DNA of 35,707 bases. It comes from Caballeronia hypogeia. Lineage in GTDB: Bacteria > Pseudomonadota > Gammaproteobacteria > Burkholderiales > Burkholderiaceae. This document shows, one piece after another, positions 17,136 through 25,508 of this stretch (positions are counted from its first letter, which is position 1; every line of letters begins with the position of its first letter). Made by a program: the position numbers and the translations under genes. Below the pieces are notes generated by a model. That model did not search any database. It saw only the letters and a program-made list of their open reading frames with translations, and was not told where the DNA came from. The stretch is taken from positions 1-35,707 of the forward strand of contig NZ_FCOA02000050.1 in NCBI RefSeq assembly GCF_001544875.2, given 5' to 3'.

Positions 17136-18677
17136 ATGCTGACACGTGATCGCAGCCATCATTCGTATTCGCGCGCCGATGAAACGGTGGACGTGCTCGT
17201 CGTCGGCGGCGGCGGCGCGGGACTCGCGGCGGCGATCGAAGCCGCGGAATCCGGCGCGCGCGTCGTGCTGCTGGAAAAGAACGACGCGCCCGGCGGATCG
17301 ACGTCTTGGTCGATCGGCTCGGTGAGCGCATCGCAGACGCCGCATCAGCGCGCGCAGGGCATCGCCGATACGCCCGAGGCGCACTGGGAAGACATGCCGG
17401 GCTTCGCGGGCGAACTCGCGCCGCGCGACAACGACGCGTTGCGCCGCGTGCTCTGCGACGCGATGCCGGACACGTTTCAATGGCTGCTCGACAGCGGCAT
17501 CCGCTTCATGGGGCCGATGCCGGAGCCGCCGCATCGCGTGCCGCGCATGCATAACGTACTGCCGAATTCGCGTTCGTTCATCTATCACCTCACGCGCCGT
17601 GCGCAGCGCGCGGACGTGGCGATCCGCGTGCGCGCGCGGGTCGTCGAGCTCGTGTTCGAGAACGGCGATGTCAAGGGCGTGCTCTACGAAGCCGACGGCG
17701 CGACGAAGCGCATCGACGCGCGCGGCGGCGTGATTCTCGCGGCGGGAGACTTCACCAACAGCCCGGAGCTGAAGGCGCGTTTCATGGGCGCGCAGGAAGC
17801 GAAGGTCGCCGCCGTGAATCCGACCGCCACCGGCGACGGTCAGCGCATGGCGGAGCGCTGCGGCGCGCGCATCGTCAATGGCGATCTGGCGCTCGGGCCG
17901 GAGATTCGCTTCATCGCGCCGGCGAAGGAGAACTTCGTGCGCCGCCTGCCGCCGTGGCGCTCGCTCGCGGCCGTCATGCAATGGTCGATGAAGCATCTGC
18001 CCGACGCGATCCTGCGTCCGTTCCTGATGAAGTTCCTGACCACCGCGCTGGCCCCCGCGCTCGCGCTGTTCGAAGATGGCGCGCTGCTCGTCAACGCGCG
18101 CGGCGAACGCTTCGGCGACGAGACCGACAAGCCCGCGTATCGCTTGCCGGATCAGCCGGACGGCGTGGGCTACATCATCATCGACGGACGCATTGCCGAG
18201 CGCTATTCCGCGTGGCCGCATTTCATCTCGACGGCGCCGGGCGTCGCGTATGCGTACCTGGCGGACTACAGGCGCAACCGGCCGGATGTGTATCGCGAGG
18301 CGGACAGCATCGAAGGTCTCGCCGCCGCGACCGGCATGAATGCGGCGGCGCTTGCCGAAAGCGTCAAAAGCGCGTCGGGACCACGGACGCTGTCACGCGC
18401 GCCGTATATCGCGCTCGGTCCGGTGCGCGCGGTGTTCGTGCATGCGGAAGGCGGTCTGATGGTCGATGAATCGCATCGCGTGCTGGATGCGGGCGGCGCG
18501 CCGATCGGCGGATTGCGGGCGGCCGGCTCGACCGGGCAGGGCGGCCTGCTGCTCAAGGGGCACGGTCATCATCTGGCGTGGGCGTTCGCATCCGGACGGC
18601 GCGCGGGACGATTCGCCGCGCAGGCGGCGCGTTCCGCACCCGCGGGCGTCACGCCTGAAAAGGCCGCGACCGTATGA
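17136..18677 (+). CDS. FAD-dependent oxidoreductase, fumarate reductase/KstD superfamily (second copy)
   Basis: Predicted 513-residue flavoprotein, the last gene of the catabolic operon. The N-terminal FAD fold reads VLVVGGGGAGLAAAIEA (from about residue 18), with VVLLEKNDAPGG, a motif of FAD_binding_2 enzymes. GGVILAAGDFT (internal glycine strand), GLMVDESHRVL and the C-terminal GQGGLLLKGHGHHLAWAFASGRRAG complete it. It differs from the first enzyme (3313-5007) in length and lacks the PGPGITLGP tail, so the two probably dehydrogenate different intermediates. Start: ATG 17136 with GGGAG about 8 bases upstream; the frame is open back to 17025 within the previous gene. It ends 14 bp from a convergent LysR gene. 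Confidence 0.87.
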   Translation: MLTRDRSHHSYSRADETVDVLVVGGGGAGLAAAIEAAESGARVVLLEKNDAPGGSTSWSIGSVSASQTPHQRAQGIADTPEAHWEDMPGFAGELAPRDNDALRRVLCDAMPDTFQWLLDSGIRFMGPMPEPPHRVPRMHNVLPNSRSFIYHLTRRAQRADVAIRVRARVVELVFENGDVKGVLYEADGATKRIDARGGVILAAGDFTNSPELKARFMGAQEAKVAAVNPTATGDGQRMAERCGARIVNGDLALGPEIRFIAPAKENFVRRLPPWRSLAAVMQWSMKHLPDAILRPFLMKFLTTALAPALALFEDGALLVNARGERFGDETDKPAYRLPDQPDGVGYIIIDGRIAERYSAWPHFISTAPGVAYAYLADYRRNRPDVYREADSIEGLAAATGMNAAALAESVKSASGPRTLSRAPYIALGPVRAVFVHAEGGLMVDESHRVLDAGGAPIGGLRAAGSTGQGGLLLKGHGHHLAWAFASGRRAGRFAAQAARSAPAGVTPEKAATV

Positions 18678-18691
18678 GAGAGAACGTCGCT

Positions 18692-19705
18692 TCAGGCTTC
18701 GTGATGCTCGGAAAGATCGTCGTCGAATTCGGCTTCGGTTGCGGCTTCGGGCTCGGGCGTGTCGGCGGACGACATCAGCCGCACGCCCTGCCACGCGTTG
18801 CTGTCGACGAGGGTGCGCGCGACGTGCTTCAGTTCGTCCCGCACGATCGCCGCCGCCAGCGACAGCTTCTCTGGCGCGAGCGCGTACAGGTAATTGCGCC
18901 GCACCATCTGCGCGTCGGAAATGCGCACGCAGCGCCATTGTTCGGGCGCGTTCTGCAGCGAATAGACGGCCGCCATCGGCTTGATGGTCGCGCCGATGCC
19001 GTCGGCCACGCAGTGCATCAGGAGCGGCAGGGAATCGATTTCGGCGACTGCATCGACGGTCAGATTCACGCGATCGAACTCCAGCGTGATGCGGCGGCGC
19101 AGACCGTGACCGGGACTCGGCAGAATGAGCGGCAGCTTCGCGAGTTCGGCCAGCGTGATGTCCTCGCGATCCGGCGCGATCATGGTGCTGTCGCGCGGCA
19201 GGATCACGAAGAGCTCTTCTTCGAGCAGCGCCTCGACGGTGAGATCGAGCGCCGCCGTGGTGCTGAAGAGAATCGCGAGGTCGAGCTCGCCCAGACGCGT
19301 CATGTGCTCCAGATGTCCCGAGAGCGCCTCGACGACGTTGAGCACGATGCCGGGATGCTTCGCGTTCAGATGCTTGATGAGCGGCAGGCCGATCGCGCAC
19401 ACGGTGGTCGGCGCCATGCCGAGATTCACGCGCCCGCTCACGTTCGAATGCTCGCGCCGTGCGACCGCGACTGCCTGATCGAGCTGCCGCAGGATGAAGC
19501 GCGCGTGATGGTAGAGCGCGTCGCCGTGATCCGTGGGCCGCACGCCGCGCGACGAGCGCACGAGCAGCGGCTTGCCGACTTCGTCTTCGAGGCGCGTCAT
19601 CTGCTGGCTCAGCGCGGGCTGCGCGATGAACAACTGACGCGAGGCTTTCGACAGGCTGCCGCTCTCGACGATCTGCACGAAGTACTTCAACTGACGCATG
19701 TCCAT
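18692..19705 (-). CDS. LysR-type transcriptional regulator, probable regulator of the 3313-18677 operon
   Basis: Predicted 337-residue LTTR. The winged helix-turn-helix occupies residues about 1-60 (MRQLKYFVQIVESGSLSKAS, then AQPALSQQMTRLEDE), and the effector domain starts near residue 90 (GRVNLGMAPTT). The effector domain shares VEALSGHL with the TcuR-like regulator next door, suggesting related, perhaps carboxylate, effectors. An acidic tail of about 30 residues (PEPEAATEAEFDDDLSEHHE) is unusual for the family. It converges on the catabolic operon with a 14-bp gap and diverges from the tcuR-like gene with a 60-bp gap. Regulation of the big operon is inferred from position; it could instead act on the tcu genes. 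Start: ATG 19705 with GGGGA about 7 bases upstream. Confidence 0.88.
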   Translation of the reverse strand: MDMRQLKYFVQIVESGSLSKASRQLFIAQPALSQQMTRLEDEVGKPLLVRSSRGVRPTDHGDALYHHARFILRQLDQAVAVARREHSNVSGRVNLGMAPTTVCAIGLPLIKHLNAKHPGIVLNVVEALSGHLEHMTRLGELDLAILFSTTAALDLTVEALLEEELFVILPRDSTMIAPDREDITLAELAKLPLILPSPGHGLRRRITLEFDRVNLTVDAVAEIDSLPLLMHCVADGIGATIKPMAAVYSLQNAPEQWRCVRISDAQMVRRNYLYALAPEKLSLAAAIVRDELKHVARTLVDSNAWQGVRLMSSADTPEPEAATEAEFDDDLSEHHEA

Positions 19706-19765
19706 GTGTGGTCCCCGCGAGTGAGCGTCACGCGCTCCGCATGTCTCCTTTATTGGACGTTACCC

Positions 19766-20764
19766 ATGTCGATTGCAAGTGTGCCGTATGCAAGTGAGGA
19801 TGAGGCCGAGTTGCCGATCGAACTTCGGCAACTGCGCTATTTCGTCCGGGCGGTTGAACTAGGCAGTATAAGGCGGGCGGCGGCCGAATTGGGAATCGCG
19901 GCAGCCGCGCTCACACGCGATCTGGACCGGCTCGAAGCGCAACTGGCCACGCAATTGTTCCGGCGCGCGCGCAACGGACTCGTTCCGACCGACGCCGGCT
20001 GCGCTTTTCTGCGTCACGCGCAGCTTACGTTGCGGCACGCGGTGGATGCCGTCGAGGCGGCGCGCGAGCCGCGTCTGGTCGGACATGTGAGCGTCGGCTT
20101 GCCGCCGAGCACCGCTTCGATGCTGGGCGTGCCGTTCATGATCGCGATGCGCGAGCGGCATCCGGAATTGCGCGTGCATCTGGTCGAGGCGCTGTCGGGG
20201 CATCTGGCCGCGATGCTCGATGCGCGCCAGCTCGATCTCGCCCTCGTCGCGCGCGGCAGCGCGACGCGGCGCTGGCGCGTGTCGCCGCTGCTCGACGAGC
20301 GCATGTATCTGATCGGGCGCGCCGATTTGCCGGGTTTTCCCGCGCAGGAAGCGATCGGCCTGGGCCAGTTGGGCGATCTGCCCCTCGTCATGCCGAGCGG
20401 CTCGCACGGTCTGCGCTCGCTGCTCGACATCGCGTTCGAGCGGGCCGGCGTGCGGGCGCGCGTCGCCTATGAAATCGACGGCCTCGCGCTGCTGATGGAC
20501 GCCGTGCGCGCCGGTCTCGGCGCGACGCTGCAGCCCGGCTGCGTCGCACCGCGCGAGCCGGACAGCCCGTTGCGCGCGCTCCTGATCGCTGATTCCGAGG
20601 CGCGTCGCCAAACCATGATCGCGAGCCAGGCGGACGACGAACTGTCGCCCGCGGCGCTGGCGGCGCGCGTCGTGCTTTTCGACGTCGCGCGCGAACTGAC
20701 GGCGGCCGGGCGCTGGCCCGGCACCACGTTCCACGACCTGAACACAGGAAACGAAGAATCATGA
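19766..20764 (+). CDS. tcuR: LysR-type regulator of tricarballylate use
   Basis: Predicted 332-residue LTTR. After a 17-residue leader comes the DNA-binding domain (ELRQLRYFVRAVELGSIRRA, then ALTRDLDRLEAQLATQLF). The effector domain (HVSVGLPPSTASMLGVPFM, LVEALSGHLAAMLDARQLDLA) is close to what I recall of Salmonella TcuR, which activates tcuABC. Its stop overlaps the tcuA start as ATGA (20761-20764), so regulator and enzymes are co-transcribed and translationally coupled. This would make the locus autoregulated if TcuR acts on its own promoter. The 60-bp gap to the divergent LysR gene must hold both promoters; no clear LysR box was recognised in it. The start lacks a strong ribosome site. Confidence 0.78.
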   Translation: MSIASVPYASEDEAELPIELRQLRYFVRAVELGSIRRAAAELGIAAAALTRDLDRLEAQLATQLFRRARNGLVPTDAGCAFLRHAQLTLRHAVDAVEAAREPRLVGHVSVGLPPSTASMLGVPFMIAMRERHPELRVHLVEALSGHLAAMLDARQLDLALVARGSATRRWRVSPLLDERMYLIGRADLPGFPAQEAIGLGQLGDLPLVMPSGSHGLRSLLDIAFERAGVRARVAYEIDGLALLMDAVRAGLGATLQPGCVAPREPDSPLRALLIADSEARRQTMIASQADDELSPAALAARVVLFDVARELTAAGRWPGTTFHDLNTGNEES

Positions 20765-22164
20765 TCGATGTGCTCGTGATCGGCGGCGGCAATGCCGCGC
20801 TGTGCGCCGCGCTGATGGCGCTGGAGGCGGGCGCGAGCGTGCTCATGCTCGAAGCCGCGCCGCGCGAATGGCGCGGCGGCAATTCCATGCACACCCGCAA
20901 TTTGCGCTGCATGCACGACGAACCGCAGGACGTGCTGGTCGATGCCTATCCCGAAGAAGAGTTCTGGCAGGACCTGCTGAAAGTGACGGGCGGCGCGACC
21001 AACGAAGCGCTCGCGCGCCTCGTGATCCGCGCGTCGTCCACCTGCCGGCCGTGGATGCGCAAGCACGGTGTGCGCTTTCAGCCGTCGCTCTCGGGCGCGC
21101 TGCATACGGCGCGCACCAACGCGTTCTTCATGGGCGGCGGCAAGGCGCTCGTCAACGCGTACCACCGCAGCGCGGAAGCGCTCGGTGCGCGCGTGCGCTA
21201 TGACGCGCCGGTGGACCGGCTCGAATTGCGCGATGGCCGTTTCGTCGCGGCGTTCGTCGGCGACGAACGCATCGAGGCGCGCGCGTGCGTGCTGGCGGCG
21301 GGCGGCTTCGAATCGAATCGCGAATGGCTGCGCGACGCGTGGGGGCGGAACGACGCGGGCGAGTGGCCAGCCGACAACTTCCTGATTCGAGGCACCCGCT
21401 TCAATCGCGGCACGCTGCTGCGCTTCATGGTCGATGCGGGCGCGGACAGCATCGGCGATCCGACCCAGGCGCATATGGTCGCGATCGACGCGCGCGCGCC
21501 GCTGTATGACGGCGGCATCTGCACGCGCATCGATTGCGTGTCGCTGGGCGTCGTCGTCAATCGCGACGCGCGGCGCTTCTACGACGAAGGCGAGGATTTC
21601 TGGCCGAAGCGCTATGCGATCTGGGGGCGTCTCGTCGCGCAGCAGCCGGGCCAGATCGCGTATTCGATCATCGATGCGAAAGCGGTCGGGCGCTTCATGC
21701 CGCCGGTGTTTCCCGGCACGAAGGCGAATTCGCTGCCGGAACTGGCGCGCGCGCTGCAACTGGACGAAGCGCGTTTCATGGCGACGCTCACCGCGTACAA
21801 CGACGCGTGCCGCCCCGGCGCGTTCGATCACACGAAGCTCGACGATTGCGTGACCGAAGGCCTCGCGCCGCCGAAGACGCACTGGGCGCGCCCCATCGAA
21901 ACGCCGCCGTTCTATGGTTATGCGCTGCGCCCCGGCGTGACGTTCACCTATCTGGGCCTCAAGGTCGACGACACCGCCGCCGTGCGCTTCGGCGGCGAGG
22001 CGAGCCCGAACCTCTTCGTCGCGGGCGAGATGATGGCGGGCAACGTGCTGGGCAAGGGATATACGGCGGGCGTCGGCATGAGCATCGGCACCGCGTTCGG
22101 GCGGATCGCGGGCACGCGCGCCGCGCAGGCCGCATTGAAGGAGCGTGAACATGCAGCAGCTTGA
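20761..22164 (+). CDS. tcuA: FAD-dependent tricarballylate dehydrogenase
   Basis: Predicted 467-residue flavoprotein that oxidises tricarballylate to cis-aconitate, passing electrons to TcuB. The FAD fold is VLVIGGGNAALCAALMA (residues about 4-20), with the Asn-Ala-Ala variant typical of TcuA. EWRGGNSMHTRNLRCMHD, SGALHTARTNAFFMGGGKAL and the C-terminal GEMMAGNVLGKGYTAGVGMSIG also match the family as I know it. Length fits. It is the first enzyme gene after tcuR with a four-base overlap, and its last codons overlap the ribosome site and start of tcuB. Because cis-aconitate enters the TCA cycle, no further dedicated enzyme is needed. Confidence 0.92.
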   Translation: MIDVLVIGGGNAALCAALMALEAGASVLMLEAAPREWRGGNSMHTRNLRCMHDEPQDVLVDAYPEEEFWQDLLKVTGGATNEALARLVIRASSTCRPWMRKHGVRFQPSLSGALHTARTNAFFMGGGKALVNAYHRSAEALGARVRYDAPVDRLELRDGRFVAAFVGDERIEARACVLAAGGFESNREWLRDAWGRNDAGEWPADNFLIRGTRFNRGTLLRFMVDAGADSIGDPTQAHMVAIDARAPLYDGGICTRIDCVSLGVVVNRDARRFYDEGEDFWPKRYAIWGRLVAQQPGQIAYSIIDAKAVGRFMPPVFPGTKANSLPELARALQLDEARFMATLTAYNDACRPGAFDHTKLDDCVTEGLAPPKTHWARPIETPPFYGYALRPGVTFTYLGLKVDDTAAVRFGGEASPNLFVAGEMMAGNVLGKGYTAGVGMSIGTAFGRIAGTRAAQAALKEREHAAA

Positions 22165-23326
22165 AGCGTTGACGCGGGAGGCGAGCGCGCTGGCGCGCGG
22201 CGAATCGCGTGTGATTCCCATCCACAGTCTCAGCAGCGAAGAATCGGAAGTCGGGCGCATTCTGCAGATCTGCAATGCGTGCCGCTATTGCGAAGGCTTT
22301 TGCGCGGTGTTTCCCGCGATGACGCGCCGGATCGAATTCGGCAAGGCCGACATTCACTATCTCGCCAATCTTTGCCACAACTGCGGCGCGTGTCTGCATG
22401 CGTGCCAGTACGCGCCGCCGCATGAGTTCGCGGTGAACGTGCCGCGCGCGATGGCAAAAGTGCGCCTCACGACCTATACGGATTACGCGTGGCCCGCCGC
22501 GTTGGGCGCGCTCTACAAGCGCAACGGGCTCACGCTGTCGCTCGCGCTGGTGCTGGGCTTTTCGCTGTTCATGCTGCTCGCGGTGTCGGCGAACGGCACG
22601 CTATGGGGCAAGGTGCCCGGCGGCTTCTACGGAATCTTTCCGCACAACTTCCTCGTCGCGATGTTCGGGCCGGTGTTTCTGTTCGCGATGCTGGCGCTCG
22701 GAATCGGCGTGCGGCGCTTCTGGCGGCAGGAGGAGGTGGGCGCGGCGTCGAAGGAGGCGGTGAGCGAGTCGGCGCACAACGTCCTCACATTGAAATATCT
22801 CGATGGCGGTCACGGCGAAGGCTGCAACAACGCCGACGATGCGTTCACGCACGCGCGCCGGCGCTTTCATCACCTGACCTTCTATGGCTTCATGCTGTGC
22901 TTCGCCGCGACGGCCACGGCGACGCTGTATCACTATCTGTTCGGCTGGCACGCGCCCTACGATTTCACGAGGCTGCCGAAGCTGTTCGGCATCACGGGCG
23001 GCGTGTCGCTGATGATCGGCACGGCCGGACTGTTCGTGCTGAATCTGCGCCGGCATCCGCTGCAACAGGACCCGGAGCAGAAGCCGATGGACCGCGGCTT
23101 CATCGCGCTGCTGTTTCTCACGGCGCTGAGCGGTCTCGCTCTGATGCTGGCGCGCGGCACGAATGCGCTGCCGCTGACCTTGTGCGTGCATCTGGGCTGC
23201 GTGATCGCGCTGTTCGCCACGCTGCCGTACGGGAAGTTCGCGCACGGCATCTTTCGTTCAGCCGCCTTGCTCAAATGGTCGATCGAAAGACGGCAGCCGA
23301 GCCGGTTGCAGCTCGGCGATGATTGA
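22151..23326 (+). CDS. tcuB: Tricarballylate utilization protein TcuB, membrane Fe-S protein
   Basis: Predicted 391-residue inner-membrane protein that reoxidises the TcuA flavin and sends electrons to the quinone pool. Two [4Fe-4S] motifs lie near the N-terminus (Cys41, 44, 47, 51 and Cys75, 78, 81, 85). About six hydrophobic segments follow between residues 125 and 375, with several conserved His (for example in RRFHHLTFYGF and LYHYLFGWH) that could bind heme. Start: ATG 22151 is chosen for its perfect AAGGAG (22138-22143, 7-base spacing); an upstream GTG at 22145 lies within reach but without such a site. It overlaps tcuA by 14 bases. Only 5 bp separate its stop from the convergent nuoM-like gene, and no tcuC follows. 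Confidence 0.92.
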   Translation: MQQLEALTREASALARGESRVIPIHSLSSEESEVGRILQICNACRYCEGFCAVFPAMTRRIEFGKADIHYLANLCHNCGACLHACQYAPPHEFAVNVPRAMAKVRLTTYTDYAWPAALGALYKRNGLTLSLALVLGFSLFMLLAVSANGTLWGKVPGGFYGIFPHNFLVAMFGPVFLFAMLALGIGVRRFWRQEEVGAASKEAVSESAHNVLTLKYLDGGHGEGCNNADDAFTHARRRFHHLTFYGFMLCFAATATATLYHYLFGWHAPYDFTRLPKLFGITGGVSLMIGTAGLFVLNLRRHPLQQDPEQKPMDRGFIALLFLTALSGLALMLARGTNALPLTLCVHLGCVIALFATLPYGKFAHGIFRSAALLKWSIERRQPSRLQLGDD

Positions 23327-23331
23327 CGCTC

Positions 23332-24867
23332 TTAACCCGGCGCACGCTCCGCAACCGTTGCGTGACGTGCGTCGTACGACGGCGCGCCGGCATCGTCCGG
23401 AAGCGCCGATCCCTGTGTCGCCGAAAGGAAGCTTTCCACCGAAGGCCCGATCGCGTCCGTGAAGGTCTTCGGATGCACGCCGATGCCGAGCACGAGCACG
23501 GCCATCGCGCCGAACAGGACGAACTCCCGCTTGCCCAGATCGCGCAGGCCCGCGACGCGTTCGTTCTTGATCGCGCCGAACATGACGCGCTTGTACATCC
23601 ACAGCGTGTAGGCCGCGCTCAGGATCAGCGACAAGGCCGCCGTCGCGCCGATCCAGAAGTTCACGCGGATGGCGCCCATCAGCACCAGAAACTCGCCGAC
23701 GAAACCGGACGTGCCCGGCAGGCCGACATTGGCCATCGAGAAGAGCATCGCGTAGGTGGCGAACTTCGGCATGGTGTTCGCGACACCGCCGTAAGCGTCG
23801 ATCGAGCCGTTGCGCGTGCGGTCGAACAGCACGCCCGTGCACAGCAGCATGGCGCCCGAGACGATGCCGTACGACAGCATCTGCATGACCGCGCCTTCCG
23901 CGCCGATACGGTCGAACGTGAAGAGGCCCAGCGTCACGAGACCCATGTGCGCGACCGCCGAGTAGGCGAGCAGCTTGCGCATGTCGGTCTGCGCGAGCGC
24001 GACCAGACTGCCGTAGATCACGGCGACGAGCGCCAGCACGATCATCGCCGGGGCGAAGAAGTGCGATGCGTCGGGGACGATCGGCAGCACGAAACGCATC
24101 AGGCCATAGCCGCCGATCTTCAGCATGCCGAGCAGCACCGCCGCGCCGGTCGGGCCTTCGGCGTTCACGTCGGGCAGCCACGTATGGACCGGCCACATCG
24201 GCACCTTGACGGAGAACGCCGCGAGAAAGCACAGGAAGATCACGATCTGCGGCGTGAAGCCGAGCTTGAGCGTGCGCCACGTGTCGATGTCGAAGGTATG
24301 CGCCTGCGTCCACAGGTAGATCAGCGCGGCGAGCATCGCGAGCGAACCCAGGAACGAGATGAAGAAGAAACGGATGGCCGCGTACACGCGCCGTTCGCCG
24401 CCGCCCCACGCGCCGATCAGCAGATACAGCGGAATCAGCGCCGCCTCGAAGAACACGAAGAACAGCATGCCGTCGAGCGAGGCGAACACGCCCTGCATGC
24501 AGCCCGACAGCACCAGGAACGCACCGTAGTACTGCGCCACCTGCTTCGTCACCGACTGCCACGACGCGATGAAGATGATGAGCGTCGTCACCGCCGTCAG
24601 CACGGTGAACCACAGCGAGATGCCGTCCACGCCGAGGTGATACGAAATGCCGAAGTGCGGCAGCCAGTCCACGCGCTCGACGAACTGCATCGCGCTGGAG
24701 GACGCATCGAAGCGCGAGAGCAGCGGCACGAGCGGCAGGATGCCGAGAATCGCGCCGAACAACGCGACCGCACGCGAAAGCGTCGCCGATGCGCTGAACG
24801 TCAGCACGAAGATGCCGGACACCACTGGAATCCAGATGAGAAAGCTGAGAACTGACGGCAGATGCAT
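23332..24867 (-). CDS. nuoM: Orphan NADH-quinone oxidoreductase subunit M (NuoM-like antiporter subunit)
   Basis: Predicted 511-residue polytopic membrane protein of the complex I/Mrp antiporter family, slightly longer than usual NuoM (about 490-500). Residues needed for proton transfer in E. coli NuoM are kept: Glu141 (FFEAALIPLYLL), Lys221 (SVKVPMWPVHTWLPD), Lys250 (GMLKIGGYGLMRF) and the later Glu in FVGEFLVLMG. The C-terminal 30 residues (polar, PDDAGAPSYDARH) are atypical. No other nuo or mrp gene lies nearby, so it is an orphan copy beside the main nuo operon presumed elsewhere. Start: ATG 24867 (MHLPSVLSFLIW) fits the family better than the GTG at 24906, though its ribosome site is weak. 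It could serve an alternative complex I or form part of another proton-coupled complex. Confidence 0.85.
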   Translation of the reverse strand: MHLPSVLSFLIWIPVVSGIFVLTFSASATLSRAVALFGAILGILPLVPLLSRFDASSSAMQFVERVDWLPHFGISYHLGVDGISLWFTVLTAVTTLIIFIASWQSVTKQVAQYYGAFLVLSGCMQGVFASLDGMLFFVFFEAALIPLYLLIGAWGGGERRVYAAIRFFFISFLGSLAMLAALIYLWTQAHTFDIDTWRTLKLGFTPQIVIFLCFLAAFSVKVPMWPVHTWLPDVNAEGPTGAAVLLGMLKIGGYGLMRFVLPIVPDASHFFAPAMIVLALVAVIYGSLVALAQTDMRKLLAYSAVAHMGLVTLGLFTFDRIGAEGAVMQMLSYGIVSGAMLLCTGVLFDRTRNGSIDAYGGVANTMPKFATYAMLFSMANVGLPGTSGFVGEFLVLMGAIRVNFWIGATAALSLILSAAYTLWMYKRVMFGAIKNERVAGLRDLGKREFVLFGAMAVLVLGIGVHPKTFTDAIGPSVESFLSATQGSALPDDAGAPSYDARHATVAERAPG

Positions 24868-25242
24868 ACAGGTTGCTTGAAATCGTGCGGAAAACGCGGC
24901 GAGCACGCGATGAGCGGATCGTCGGAACTGCGCGGGTGACGGGCGAATGACGCGCGGACAGTTTCGCGGGGCGGAGGTGCGGGGCGCCGTCGAAATGAAA
25001 CTGAAAGTCTACGTCTTAAGGGTTAACGAGGATAACTCAAAGAAAAGAATTCGGGGGAATTGCGGCGTATCAAATTCATTGCGCCGGATAGCGTTGACAG
25101 GTCTGGAGATTTGCGGTCTCGGCCGTGGGAGCGGCGTCGGCGGGTGGTCGGAAGCGGGCGATGCGGCTTTCACGCGCATTCGGGCTTGCCCTGATTTGCC
25201 TCATGAAAGCGGGCCCTTAGCCTAGACGACAAGGAGACAGGC
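24868..25242. other. Intergenic region between divergent nuoM-like gene and small-protein gene
   Basis: A 375-bp stretch with no credible gene. An open frame at 24947-25225 has neither a ribosome site nor protein-like composition. The middle (about 25000-25080) is AT-richer than its surroundings, with GTTAACGAGGATAAC at 25021-25035. A perfect TTGACA occurs at 25094-25099, but nothing like a -10 element stands 16-18 bases later. Promoters for both flanking genes should lie here, and none could be fixed. Confidence 0.5.
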
Positions 25243-25491
25243 ATGAAAAAGGCTTTCAATATCGCTGTATTCGTCCTCGTGGCCTGGCTGGTCGCGGACC
25301 GCACCGCGCTGCACGGAACGGGGCGCGACGTCGATGCCGCGTCGTGTGTCCGCGGCGCGACGCAGGTCGAGTTCGACGCGCTGGGCAAGGGCTTCAGTCA
25401 CGCGGCCGCGAGCAGTCAGGGCGACGCGTTCAGGTCGCAATGCCTCGTGATGGGCGGCGCGCGCTCCGACGAGGCCGTGGCGAGCCGGTAA
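25243..25491 (+). CDS. Small hypothetical membrane or exported protein
   Basis: Predicted 82-residue protein. A hydrophobic segment (AFNIAVFVLVAWLVA, residues 4-18) after two Lys forms a signal anchor or uncleaved signal. The rest is soluble, with two Cys (in AASCVRG and SQCLVMG) about 34 residues apart, which could form a disulphide outside the membrane. The start is well supported by AAGGAGA about 7 bases upstream of ATG 25243. I do not recognise the family. It converges on the MFS gene, and a perfect 11-bp stem-loop lies between them. Being well initiated and terminated, it is probably a real monocistronic gene. Confidence 0.6.
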   Translation: MKKAFNIAVFVLVAWLVADRTALHGTGRDVDAASCVRGATQVEFDALGKGFSHAAASSQGDAFRSQCLVMGGARSDEAVASR

Positions 25492-25508
25492 GTTCGGGCG
25501 GCGCGATA

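Noticed and set aside
23323..24855. Plus-strand open frame (510 codons) opposite the nuoM-like gene
   Set aside because: Translation is extremely Arg/His/Glu-rich, typical of the antisense of a membrane protein gene.
25094..25122. Perfect TTGACA as a promoter
   Set aside because: No -10-like hexamer occurs 16-18 bases downstream.
24947..25225. Open frame of 92 codons between the nuoM-like gene and the small exported protein gene
   Set aside because: No ribosome site and no protein-like pattern; it lies where promoters are expected.
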